30,974 nucleotides of DNA from Verrucomicrobiaceae bacterium (GTDB taxonomy: Bacteria; Verrucomicrobiota; Verrucomicrobiae; Verrucomicrobiales; Akkermansiaceae), in the NCBI GenBank assembly GCA_947372405.1, contig CANBTO010000003.1, forward strand, positions 1-30,974, given 5' to 3'. Positions 1-7,245 of this stretch are shown here, one piece after another. A program made the translations under genes and the position numbers. The number at the start of each line of letters is the position of its first letter. The stretch's first letter is position 1. The notes under the pieces were generated by a model that was not told where the DNA came from, searched no databases, and saw nothing but the letters and a program-made list of their open reading frames with translations.

Positions 1-2900
1 CCGATATCATCACCCGGCGCAAGAGCGGCGAACGATGCCCGGTAGAATGCCGTGTTGGCCGGCAGGGGAAAATCCAACTTCACTCCATGCACGGCCACAT
101 TCCCCACGTTTTCATAGTGGATGTAATAACGCTCCACACCCGGGATGAAAGACGTGGGATCCGCGGGATTCGAAAGTGGCAGAGCATTCCAGTGTTGGTT
201 GTAAATCGCCGTCAGCGCGTCGGCGGTCGTGATGAGATCGGTGCTCACACCTGGAGCGGGAACCAGCAGGTGGGCCTTCGGCTCGGCAAAGCTCACGGCA
301 CCGGTCACTTTGATCGCTCCATCCGAATAATAACCCACGGTGGTGTGGGGCATGCTCGATGAACTGATGGTCGATGCGCCGACTCCGCCTTCGGGAAGTC
401 CCGTATCAGGGTTGATCACTGCCGCAGGCAGAATCGAAGTCCCCACCGCGGGAGCATTGGGACCGCTGTTCACCTGCACGGAGTATTCGAGCACCACGCC
501 GTCTCGGGGCAGCAGCGTCAACCCTTCAAAACGAACATGATGTCCGTCGGAATCAAGTTTCACGCGGAGATTGCTGGCTTGCGTGCTCGCGGTGGAGCCG
601 CGCAGGTTCGCAGTGACCTTGAGCAAGGTCGTGTGATCCGGCAATCCGTCCTGAATATACACATCGTTGGCCACCGACTTGCCTAGGTTCACGGCGAGCA
701 GGACGAAGGTGAGCCGGTCGCCAGGCTCGACCGAGGCGAACAGGTCGTCACCGCGGCTGACGGTATCGGTGCCGGTGTTGCTGATGGTTTTGGACAATGC
801 CAGTTTGGGACGGTTTCCAAAGGAGCCTAACAGCGGCACGTTCACATCCCCGGAGTCCTGATGACTGAGGGCGATCTCGTGGTCAGTTTGTTTGATGAAC
901 GAAATGAAATCGGTGGGCCCGGGAGCGGATGCTGTCGTGCCAAGCGCCTTGAGCAATTTCGCCATAAAGAGATCATACTGGGTGATCTGCTGCGCGGGGT
1001 TGTCCGGGTTGTTGAACAGGTCCTTGTTGAAAAACGTCGCGTAATATTCGAACGCGCCGATTTTGGGCGCCTCTGCGGGATCGACCCACTGGGCCTGGAA
1101 GGTGACGTTGAAAACCACAAAATCCTTCGCATCGCCGGCAGCGGCAAGCGGGCCGGCGTCGATCAGGACTTGTGAAGCCGATTGTCCCACCGCGAAGACC
1201 TCGTCTCCGCCGAAACCGGAACCTAGATTGTTCACACCCTCCACTCCGAACACGCTGCCGCCCGAAGCCGTCGGGTAGGTTGTGGCGAACCGGGTGAACT
1301 CCGGCACGGTAACAACCGCCACCGCATGGGCCACGGCGGAATGGGTGAGATTGGCGAGCCTGAATTTATAAGTGATCAGACCTCCTGGCGCGACGGACGC
1401 GGTCCTGGCCACCGCGGTGAAGGTGATCGGACCGCGCACATGGGTGGAGACGTTAGGCGATCCGCTACTGTATCCTGTCGCCGAATAGGGCGGTTGGAAC
1501 GAGGAGCTATAGACCACATAGTCGTTGGGCACCCTGATGTCCTGAGGGGCGAGCACCTTGTTGGTGATGTGGAGGGTGAATGATTCCGAAAGCTGCTCAC
1601 CGGGCGCGAGATCCCCGGCATTCCAGATGATCTGGCCGTCGAAGGTGGTGGCGCCGGTCGCCGCTTTGAACTTCCCACCGGAACTGATCATTGGATGGCT
1701 GCTTGAATCCAGCGGGATGTCGCTGAGCTTGAACTGCTTTTTGTCGTGGGTGGCTTCATCCACATAAGTGGGGAGCTTGATGCCCAGGATCAGTTTCCTG
1801 GCCGTGGCTGATCCCTGGTTGATCGCGGTGAAGGTATAGGTGAGGTCATCCCCGGAGATGGTGACGCTGCCGGACGCCGGGTCCGTATTCGACGCGGCTT
1901 TCATCTGGATCGACAAATCGGCACGCGTCAGCGTGAACGGGCCCTGTGGCGAAGATCGCACATCCCCCTTTGGAGTGGATGCGACCGCACGGAAATAGAT
2001 GCTGGCACCCGTGGGATAAAACGTGCTGTCCAGATCATATTTCCCCGGCATCGTCGCACTTTCGGCCATCTTCGCATCATTGTTGTCGGGAAGATTCAGC
2101 CAAACCTGATTGTCGACGCTGGACTGCAGGCGCACGGACAGCCCGGTCGCGGCGGTTGCGGTGAAATGAAGGATCGCACCATTGTTCGTGGGCCCGGAGA
2201 TGGGAGCTAGAGCGATCGACGTGCTCTTTACCGCAGCCGAATTGTAACCCATCCACGTCGGTGATGTGAAACCCGCCTTACCCGCTGTATAATAAACGAT
2301 AAAACCGGCCTGGGTATCCGTGAACACGAATCCCTCCATGGCTGGCGCGTTGCCGAGAAACGTCGCGGATTTCAGCGAACTGCAACCCGAGAACGCGCCC
2401 TCCTGGATGTTGGCGACACTTGCGGGAATCGTGACATCATGAAGGCTGGTACAGCCGAAGAAAGCGTAATTCGAAATGAGAATGACGTTCGCCGGAATGG
2501 TCAAGCTGGTCAGGCTGCTGCATCCGAGAAACAAGTGGGCGCCGATCCCGGTGACGGTGGATGGCAGTTTGACGCTGGCCAGATCATAACAATACTCGAA
2601 CGCGGCATCTCCCAGATAGATAACTCCTTCAGGGATCGTCACGCTGGTGATCGTCGTGCAGTCGTAGAACACGCCCGCTGCAATGGCCGTCACCGGCTTG
2701 CCGGCGATGGTCGCCGGGATGTTCACCGCGCCGGTGGCGGTGGTGGGGTATCCGATGATGGTGATCGATGTGCCGTCATCCGTGTAGGTGAAGTTGCCGG
2801 AAGTGGCGGCCGCAAGAGGACTGGCGGTGAAACCAAGGGCCAGAAACACGGCGGAGACGACCAGAAGCGCGAGACGCGAACTGCGCGATGTGTGGGTCAT
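1..2900 (-). CDS. Secreted BspA-type leucine-rich-repeat / DUF11 protein, 3' end outside window
   Basis: An uninterrupted frame runs from a minus-strand ATG to the left edge with no stop, so the protein is at least 966 residues. The ATG at 2900 gives a textbook signal peptide (residues 1-32: basic Arg-rich start, hydrophobic core LALLVVSAVFLALG, Ala-rich cleavage site). An in-frame ATG at 2981 would add 27 non-hydrophobic residues; neither has a clear Shine-Dalgarno. Residues about 45-185 are LRR_5/BspA-like repeats of roughly 23 residues with units such as AFFGCTSLHDVTIP and AFSGCSSLKSATF. From nt about 1930 down to the edge there are beta-rich DUF11-like units, recognisable by text such as YTFTAINQGSATARKL and LTFVLLAVNLGKSVAND. 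No catalytic motif is seen. It is likely an exported surface or adhesion protein. The LRR and DUF11 calls are by eye. Confidence 0.8.
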   Translation of the reverse strand, partial: MTHTSRSSRLALLVVSAVFLALGFTASPLAAATSGNFTYTDDGTSITIIGYPTTATGAVNIPATIAGKPVTAIAAGVFYDCTTITSVTIPEGVIYLGDAAFEYCYDLASVKLPSTVTGIGAHLFLGCSSLTSLTIPANVILISNYAFFGCTSLHDVTIPASVANIQEGAFSGCSSLKSATFLGNAPAMEGFVFTDTQAGFIVYYTAGKAGFTSPTWMGYNSAAVKSTSIALAPISGPTNNGAILHFTATAATGLSVRLQSSVDNQVWLNLPDNNDAKMAESATMPGKYDLDSTFYPTGASIYFRAVASTPKGDVRSSPQGPFTLTRADLSIQMKAASNTDPASGSVTISGDDLTYTFTAINQGSATARKLILGIKLPTYVDEATHDKKQFKLSDIPLDSSSHPMISSGGKFKAATGATTFDGQIIWNAGDLAPGEQLSESFTLHITNKVLAPQDIRVPNDYVVYSSSFQPPYSATGYSSGSPNVSTHVRGPITFTAVARTASVAPGGLITYKFRLANLTHSAVAHAVAVVTVPEFTRFATTYPTASGGSVFGVEGVNNLGSGFGGDEVFAVGQSASQVLIDAGPLAAAGDAKDFVVFNVTFQAQWVDPAEAPKIGAFEYYATFFNKDLFNNPDNPAQQITQYDLFMAKLLKALGTTASAPGPTDFISFIKQTDHEIALSHQDSGDVNVPLLGSFGNRPKLALSKTISNTGTDTVSRGDDLFASVEPGDRLTFVLLAVNLGKSVANDVYIQDGLPDHTTLLKVTANLRGSTASTQASNLRVKLDSDGHHVRFEGLTLLPRDGVVLEYSVQVNSGPNAPAVGTSILPAAVINPDTGLPEGGVGASTISSSSMPHTTVGYYSDGAIKVTGAVSFAEPKAHLLVPAPGVSTDLITTADALTAIYNQHWNALPLSNPADPTSFIPGVERYYIHYENVGNVAVHGVKLDFPLPANTAFYRASFAALAPGDDI

Positions 2901-3177
2901 CGGGCGTGGGGCCTGTGCCCGCGCATCGGCGATCAGGTGGCAAGTCACGGGCAAACGGCAGAGTAAGGACAAGGATTTCATGATGCGGATGGGTGATGGG
3001 GATTGTGTGACAACAGCCTCCCCTCCCGTCCGACCAGGCATCACCCGAAGTCGCTCGCGAACAAAAACACACCGCCAGCGAACGATGCGCAATCAAACTC
3101 ACATGCCGGCATGAAGGAGTCGAGCCTTCATTTCAGCAAAGACTCTTCCCCTTACTCCTATAACAGATCAAACCACA
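2901..3177. other. Intergenic spacer upstream of the LRR gene
   Basis: No convincing gene is seen here. The stretch is the upstream region of the LRR protein gene (or its 5' end, if the ATG at 2981 is used) and the downstream region of the oxidoreductase gene. It contains two adjacent inverted repeats at 3102-3131, listed separately. No U-tract follows them on the minus strand, so a terminator for the oxidoreductase gene is not evident. Confidence 0.6.
3102..3131. repeat. Overlapping palindrome and inverted repeat
   Basis: CATGCCGGCATG (3102-3113) is a perfect 12-bp palindrome. It shares three bases with a second perfect inverted repeat, ATGAAGG (3111-3117) and CCTTCAT (3125-3131), separated by 7 nt. 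Only one of the two structures can form at a time. The site lies about 200 bp upstream of the LRR protein start and 46 bp past the oxidoreductase stop. It could be an operator or a transcript-end structure; nothing in the sequence decides. Confidence 0.5.
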
Positions 3178-4554
3178 TCACCAACCGGTGCGGGCGTCGC
3201 GTTTGACGAAACGCTCCGCCTCGGGGCAGTTGGGCGAGCGCATGTTAGGTCCATCCCACTCCATCTTCACGCCTTCACCGACGCGCAGCGCGATGCAGCC
3301 TAACAGGATGATCTCGGTAAGATAGGCGGCGATGTCGAAGTTCGAATAGGCGGGTGCGCCGCCCTTGATCATGTCGATCCATTCCTTGTAGTGGCCGGGC
3401 GAGCGCGGGATGGATTCCGGGATGTCCTTGATGGCATCGTGCTTGGAGCCCTGGAGGAATTTCTCCTCGCCATTGAGCTGAAGGAAGAACATGGCGCCAT
3501 AGTCGTCCGGGGCGAAGAGTTTCCCCTTGTCGCCGATGATGAGGCAGCCGCTTTCCGGCAGTTTGCCGCGCATGGCGACGATGTCCTTGACGATGTCCGG
3601 ATAGGGACGCAGCGGTTTGTTTTCACTGCCGGGAGATCCGTCATACCACCAGAACTTGAGTGGCGGCAGGCCTTCTCGTTCAGGAAACTCGAAGCGGATG
3701 CGCGAGGTGAGCGGATAGGTTTCCGGGAAGATGCGCGAGGCCAACTCGCACTCGACCACGGATGGATAACCGAGTTTCAGGGCACGGAACGGCATGTTCA
3801 CGGTGTGGCATGCCATGTCGCCGAGGGCGCCGGTGCCGAAGTCCTTCCAGCCGCGCCATTTGAACGGGTGATAGACGCCTTCGAGATACGGCCGCATCTG
3901 CGCCGGTCCAAGCCAGAGATTCCAGTCGAGTTCGGGAGGGATCGGGCTCTCGCCTTTCGGGCGATCGAGCCCTTGCGGCCAGACCGGGCGGTTCGACCAG
4001 ACATGCAGCTCCCGCGGATTGCCGATGACGCCGGACTGGATGACCTCCACTGCGCGGCGCAGTCCGTTGCCTGCGCTGCCATGGTTGCCCATCTGGGTGG
4101 CGAGTTTCTTCTCGGCGGCCACGCGGCGCAGTTCACGGGCTTCGAAAACCGTCTGGGTGAGCGGTTTCTGGCAATAGATGTGTTTGCCCATGCTCATCGC
4201 GGCCATCGCCACGGTGCCGTGCATGTGGTCCGGTATCGAGATGGTCACCGCGTCGATGGAATCACCCATTTCCGAGAGCATCTTGCGGAAGTCGGTGAAC
4301 TTCCTCGCATCCGGGTGGCTGAGGGCCTTCTTGCCGAGTGAACGCGAGTCCACATCACAAAGGGCCACGATGTTGCCACCCGCGTCGGCGGTTTCCTTCA
4401 CATCGCTGTCACCCTTGCCGCCGACGCCGATGCAGGCGACGTTGATGCGGCTGTTGAGGTTCTGCCCGCGGACGATGGCCGGAGCTCCCAGAATGAGCCC
4501 CCCTGCCCCGATGCCCGTGGTCTGGAGGAAATGGCGGCGGTTGATGGATTTCAT
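3178..4554 (-). CDS. Tat-exported Gfo/Idh/MocA-family oxidoreductase
   Basis: 458-aa NAD(P)-dependent dehydrogenase of the Gfo/Idh/MocA family, whose members act on sugars and cyclitols. The start at 4554 is chosen because it puts a twin-arginine signal at the very N-terminus (residues 1-31, with NRRHFLQTTGIGAGG); the frame stays open upstream to 4704 but adds 50 low-complexity basic residues. A Rossmann segment follows (INVACIGVGGKGD, then ALCDVD ending beta-2). The catalytic EKP motif of the family appears as CQKP, with Lys kept and Glu replaced by Gln. The C-terminal half is the usual mixed alpha/beta substrate domain. Tat-exported members of this family are numerous in Planctomycetes and Verrucomicrobiota. 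The substrate is unknown; the nearby uronate and glycan genes suggest a sugar. It is separated by 241 bp from the response regulator gene and is probably transcribed on its own. Confidence 0.9.
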   Translation of the reverse strand: MKSINRRHFLQTTGIGAGGLILGAPAIVRGQNLNSRINVACIGVGGKGDSDVKETADAGGNIVALCDVDSRSLGKKALSHPDARKFTDFRKMLSEMGDSIDAVTISIPDHMHGTVAMAAMSMGKHIYCQKPLTQTVFEARELRRVAAEKKLATQMGNHGSAGNGLRRAVEVIQSGVIGNPRELHVWSNRPVWPQGLDRPKGESPIPPELDWNLWLGPAQMRPYLEGVYHPFKWRGWKDFGTGALGDMACHTVNMPFRALKLGYPSVVECELASRIFPETYPLTSRIRFEFPEREGLPPLKFWWYDGSPGSENKPLRPYPDIVKDIVAMRGKLPESGCLIIGDKGKLFAPDDYGAMFFLQLNGEEKFLQGSKHDAIKDIPESIPRSPGHYKEWIDMIKGGAPAYSNFDIAAYLTEIILLGCIALRVGEGVKMEWDGPNMRSPNCPEAERFVKRDARTGW

Positions 4555-4795
4555 GGTTCTTGCGGTTTGTTGTTTGTTAGATGTGAAACTGATGGTCGGA
4601 GAAAGGCGGACCCGTCTCCGAACCACCGGAGCGACTCTTCGGGAAGTGTTAGGCAAGGGGGATCCATTTGCAGCGGGTTGATGTTTTCCGCCACGTCCGG
4701 ACACCCTTGGCCTCGTGACCTATACGCGGCTGCTGGCGGATTCCTTCACCGGTTTTCATCCGGATGCAGCCCGACGGGAGATGCCCCGCAACCCA
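4555..4795. other. Intergenic spacer, no gene seen
   Basis: 241 bp between two minus-strand genes. I find no ORF with coding character and no hairpin plus U-tract for the response regulator transcript. It holds two copies of the TGTTAG/CTAACA hexamer (4575-4580 and 4647-4652) discussed in the findings. It must contain the promoter of the oxidoreductase gene if that gene is not cotranscribed, but no strong -35/-10 pair is recognised. Confidence 0.6.
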
Positions 4796-5476
4796 TCAGC
4801 CCGGCCGTCTGGACATGTAATGGGCCACCGCCTCCGCCCGGGAGCGGACATGCATCTTGGTGTAGATGTTCTTCAGATGGCTGCGGACCGTTTCGATACT
4901 CAGGGCCAACTGATCGGCGATCTCCTTGTTGGAGTATCCCTTGGTGAGCAGCACCAGGGTTTCCTCCTCGCGGGTCGAGAGGGAGACCGACGGGTCCACA
5001 CTGCCTCCACGTCGGCGGAAGGAAGCCACCACATGCCGCGCGATCTCGCTGCTCATGGGTGCTCCTCCGCTAAGGACGTCCAGCATGGCCGCACGCAGGT
5101 CGGAGGGTTTGGTGCGCTTGAGCAGATACCCATCGGCACCGGATTCCAGCGCAAGAAAGAGAATCTCGTCCTCGTCCGAGGCGGTCAACATGACAATCGG
5201 GGTGTCGGGCAGCACGACCTTGAGGCGCGCGGTGCATTCGATGCCCGACATGCGGGGAAGGAAGACATCCATCAGGATGACGTCCGGGTTCACCTGAGGG
5301 ATCATTCGCAGAGCCTCCTCCGCGGAGGCACAGCAACAGACACAGGAAAAATCCGGAAACGAGGAGATCAGGCGGCTCCAACTCTCGCGCGTGTCAATTT
5401 GATCCTCGACCAAGACCACGCGGATCGTCCTGCCGGCCGCTACATCGGAGTTTTCAAATGTCGGTTCCCGATTCAT
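4796..5476 (-). CDS. NarL/FixJ-type two-component response regulator
   Basis: 226-aa cytoplasmic DNA-binding regulator. Residues about 18-135 form the receiver domain: acidic pair E24-D25 (VVLVEDQ), phospho-acceptor D70 (DVILMDVF), conserved T98 (VMLTAS) and K120 (GYLLKR) are all present, so it should be phosphorylatable. Residues about 165-222 are a LuxR-type helix-turn-helix, with LSTREEETLVLL, GYSNKEIADQL and the recognition helix SIETVRSHLKNIYTK. Length and order are normal for the family. Its ATG overlaps the TGA of the histidine kinase gene by 4 bp (ATGA, 5473-5476), so the two are translationally coupled and very likely partners. The target is unknown. The divergent giant lyase/beta-repeat genes starting at 7246 are the obvious candidates by position; that link is inference. 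Confidence 0.95.
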   Translation of the reverse strand: MNREPTFENSDVAAGRTIRVVLVEDQIDTRESWSRLISSFPDFSCVCCCASAEEALRMIPQVNPDVILMDVFLPRMSGIECTARLKVVLPDTPIVMLTASDEDEILFLALESGADGYLLKRTKPSDLRAAMLDVLSGGAPMSSEIARHVVASFRRRGGSVDPSVSLSTREEETLVLLTKGYSNKEIADQLALSIETVRSHLKNIYTKMHVRSRAEAVAHYMSRRPG

Positions 5477-7044
5477 TGCGCGGAAGCCTCCTTCCCGGCG
5501 GATGAGGAAACGGCCGCCCTCCTGCGGAGATCCGCCAGATCCGGATCATCCTGCGGGACTGACGAGTCGGACAACCCGGCCTTCTTCGGCAAGGGCACCT
5601 GGAATTCCACCCGGCAACCCGAACCCACCGACGTGGTGATGCGGCAGCGGCCACCCACTTCCCTCATTCTCTCGTTCATGTTGAAGAGACCGTTGCGCTC
5701 GGGACTGGCGGTTTCAAGATCAAAGCCCATGCCATTGTCCTCCACCTCCACGAACAAGGTCTGTCCGCGGCGGTGGATGCGCAGGAACAACTCGGAAGCA
5801 CCGGAGTATTTGGCGGCGTTGTTGAGCGCCTCCTTCACTCCTAACAGCAGACTGCGGCGGACCGGCAGCTCGAAGACCAGATCCGGCAGGTCGCCATCCA
5901 CGTCTAGGCGGCAGCGTATGGGCGAGGCTGCCAGGAAACGCTGGGCGTGCTTGCACGAGTAAGTGGCGAAATCGCGCAGCGTGTCCCTTCGCGAATTCAC
6001 CATCCAGACGACCTCGTCCATGGCTCCGGAAACAGCGCGCGCCTTTTCACAAAGCGCCTCCAGCTTTGGACGGGAGCTGGATTCCGCTGGCAGTTCGGTC
6101 TGGATGACTTCCCCCTCGAGAGCCAGTTCGGTGAGCCTCGCGCCGAGTTCATCGTGAATATCCCGCGCGATCCGCGCCCGTTCCCGGCGTAATAGCTGCT
6201 GCGCCTTCGACTGCACAGCCAGCCTCCCCATCAAGCGCAGGCAGAAAAGCACGACAAGGCCAACCATGACCCAGATCCCCGCCTGGAACCAGAAGGCTTG
6301 CCAGAACCTGAGCTCCGCTGGTGGAGGAACCAGCACCTTCACGACCATGGTGGGCACGCGTTCCTGCCACTCTTCCGGCTTCGGCCTGTAAAGAAGCGCG
6401 CTGACCTTCACCGCCCTGCCCCAGTCCGGCTGCGCTTCAGTCATGAATTCCCAGCCCTGCACTTCCCGCGGCACCACCCGCCAGTCCGTATCCGATAGAA
6501 TCTGGATAAACCGGCCATCCTCCATACGGATCTTCAGTCCGAACTGCATCCCGGCCTCGCGGTTGTCATTAAACGCATCCACCGCCAGCACATGGCGGCC
6601 GGTTTGCAGCAATTGTCCGAGGTCATACTCAGTGATGCTGCGCCAGTCGCTTCCTGCGCCGATCTCCCGCCCGTCCAACATCAGACGGTATCCATTGTCC
6701 ACCGAGATCCGCAGGAGGGCGGTCTTGACCTTTGAACCCGAAGGAATGTCAAAAGTGCGCCAAAGCAGACAGGTCTGCTTGTCATGGGTCTCCGGACCCC
6801 AGATCCAGGGTCCCACGCCCCAGGTCTTGTCCAGCCCGGCGGGCGTCACATCGCCCGAACTTTTCGGAGAGGGCAACTCTTCCGCCCGTGTCGTTGCGGA
6901 AAACAAAACCACAAACAAACAGACGCAAACCACCCATCCCAGCGCGCCGGATGCCGGACGCAAAAGTCCACCGACGTATGGAAGCAGGGTTTCTGACTGT
7001 CCTCCCGCACGGGAAGCGGAGGCACGACGGAGGGTGCTCGACAT
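5473..7044 (-). CDS. Membrane histidine kinase (HisKA_3) with periplasmic beta-sandwich sensor
   Basis: 523 aa. Residues about 36-52 are a hydrophobic signal/anchor segment (WVVCVCLFVVLF). Residues about 75-215 form a predicted periplasmic domain of alternating beta strands, containing LRISVDNGYRLMLDGREIG, a GRHVLAVDAFNDN strand and a DTDWRV end. This resembles the beta-sandwich modules of alpha-L-rhamnosidases and other glycan-binding proteins. Residues about 251-272 form the second membrane segment (AGIWVMVGLVVLFCLRLMG). The cytoplasmic part has the HisKA_3 H-box RIARDIHDELGARL with phospho-acceptor H297, the N-box EALNNAAKYSG (405-415), the G1 box DNGMGF (436-441) and a final GSGCRVEFQVPLP strand. 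The architecture is like NarX/UhpB-class kinases. It is coupled by a 4-bp overlap to the response regulator and is divergent from the giant lyase gene. Sugar sensing is inferred from the ectodomain only. Confidence 0.92.
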   Translation of the reverse strand: MSSTLRRASASRAGGQSETLLPYVGGLLRPASGALGWVVCVCLFVVLFSATTRAEELPSPKSSGDVTPAGLDKTWGVGPWIWGPETHDKQTCLLWRTFDIPSGSKVKTALLRISVDNGYRLMLDGREIGAGSDWRSITEYDLGQLLQTGRHVLAVDAFNDNREAGMQFGLKIRMEDGRFIQILSDTDWRVVPREVQGWEFMTEAQPDWGRAVKVSALLYRPKPEEWQERVPTMVVKVLVPPPAELRFWQAFWFQAGIWVMVGLVVLFCLRLMGRLAVQSKAQQLLRRERARIARDIHDELGARLTELALEGEVIQTELPAESSSRPKLEALCEKARAVSGAMDEVVWMVNSRRDTLRDFATYSCKHAQRFLAASPIRCRLDVDGDLPDLVFELPVRRSLLLGVKEALNNAAKYSGASELFLRIHRRGQTLFVEVEDNGMGFDLETASPERNGLFNMNERMREVGGRCRITTSVGSGCRVEFQVPLPKKAGLSDSSVPQDDPDLADLRRRAAVSSSAGKEASAQ

Positions 7045-7245
7045 TTCTCTTCTGACTCAACACCTTCCAGCGGCTTGTGCAAGCCAATTGCCAGTGATCG
7101 ACCGGCCCGTCCATCATGGCAGATCCTCACCCGCTTGGGGGATTGAAAACACGCTGCTTGCGTTTATCCTTCCCCTTCGAAACCCATCATCTTGCCCCGG
7201 ATTCCCTCCATGTCGCTTCCCGCCCGAGCGGGTCACATTCTCACC
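7045..7245. promoter_or_regulatory. Divergent control region between kinase and giant lyase genes
   Basis: 201 bp separate the minus-strand kinase start from the plus-strand ATG at 7246, so promoters for both directions should lie here or nearby. I cannot point to a convincing -35/-10 pair. A small GC-rich hairpin, CCCGC-CCGA-GCGGG (7219-7232), ends 13 nt before the ATG and could limit translation of the giant gene. In-frame alternative starts exist at 7192 (TTG) and 7210 (ATG). No response-regulator dyad is obvious by eye. Confidence 0.4.

Noticed and set aside
3391..4341. Long plus-strand frame (316 aa) opposite the oxidoreductase gene
   Set aside because: It is antisense to a protein with clear family motifs and a Tat signal. 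Long antisense frames are expected in GC-rich DNA, and its translation matches no family I recognise.
4715..5962. Plus-strand frame of 415 aa across the response regulator and kinase
   Set aside because: Antisense to two genes with complete receiver, helix-turn-helix and kinase motifs; it spans the gene junction without respecting it.
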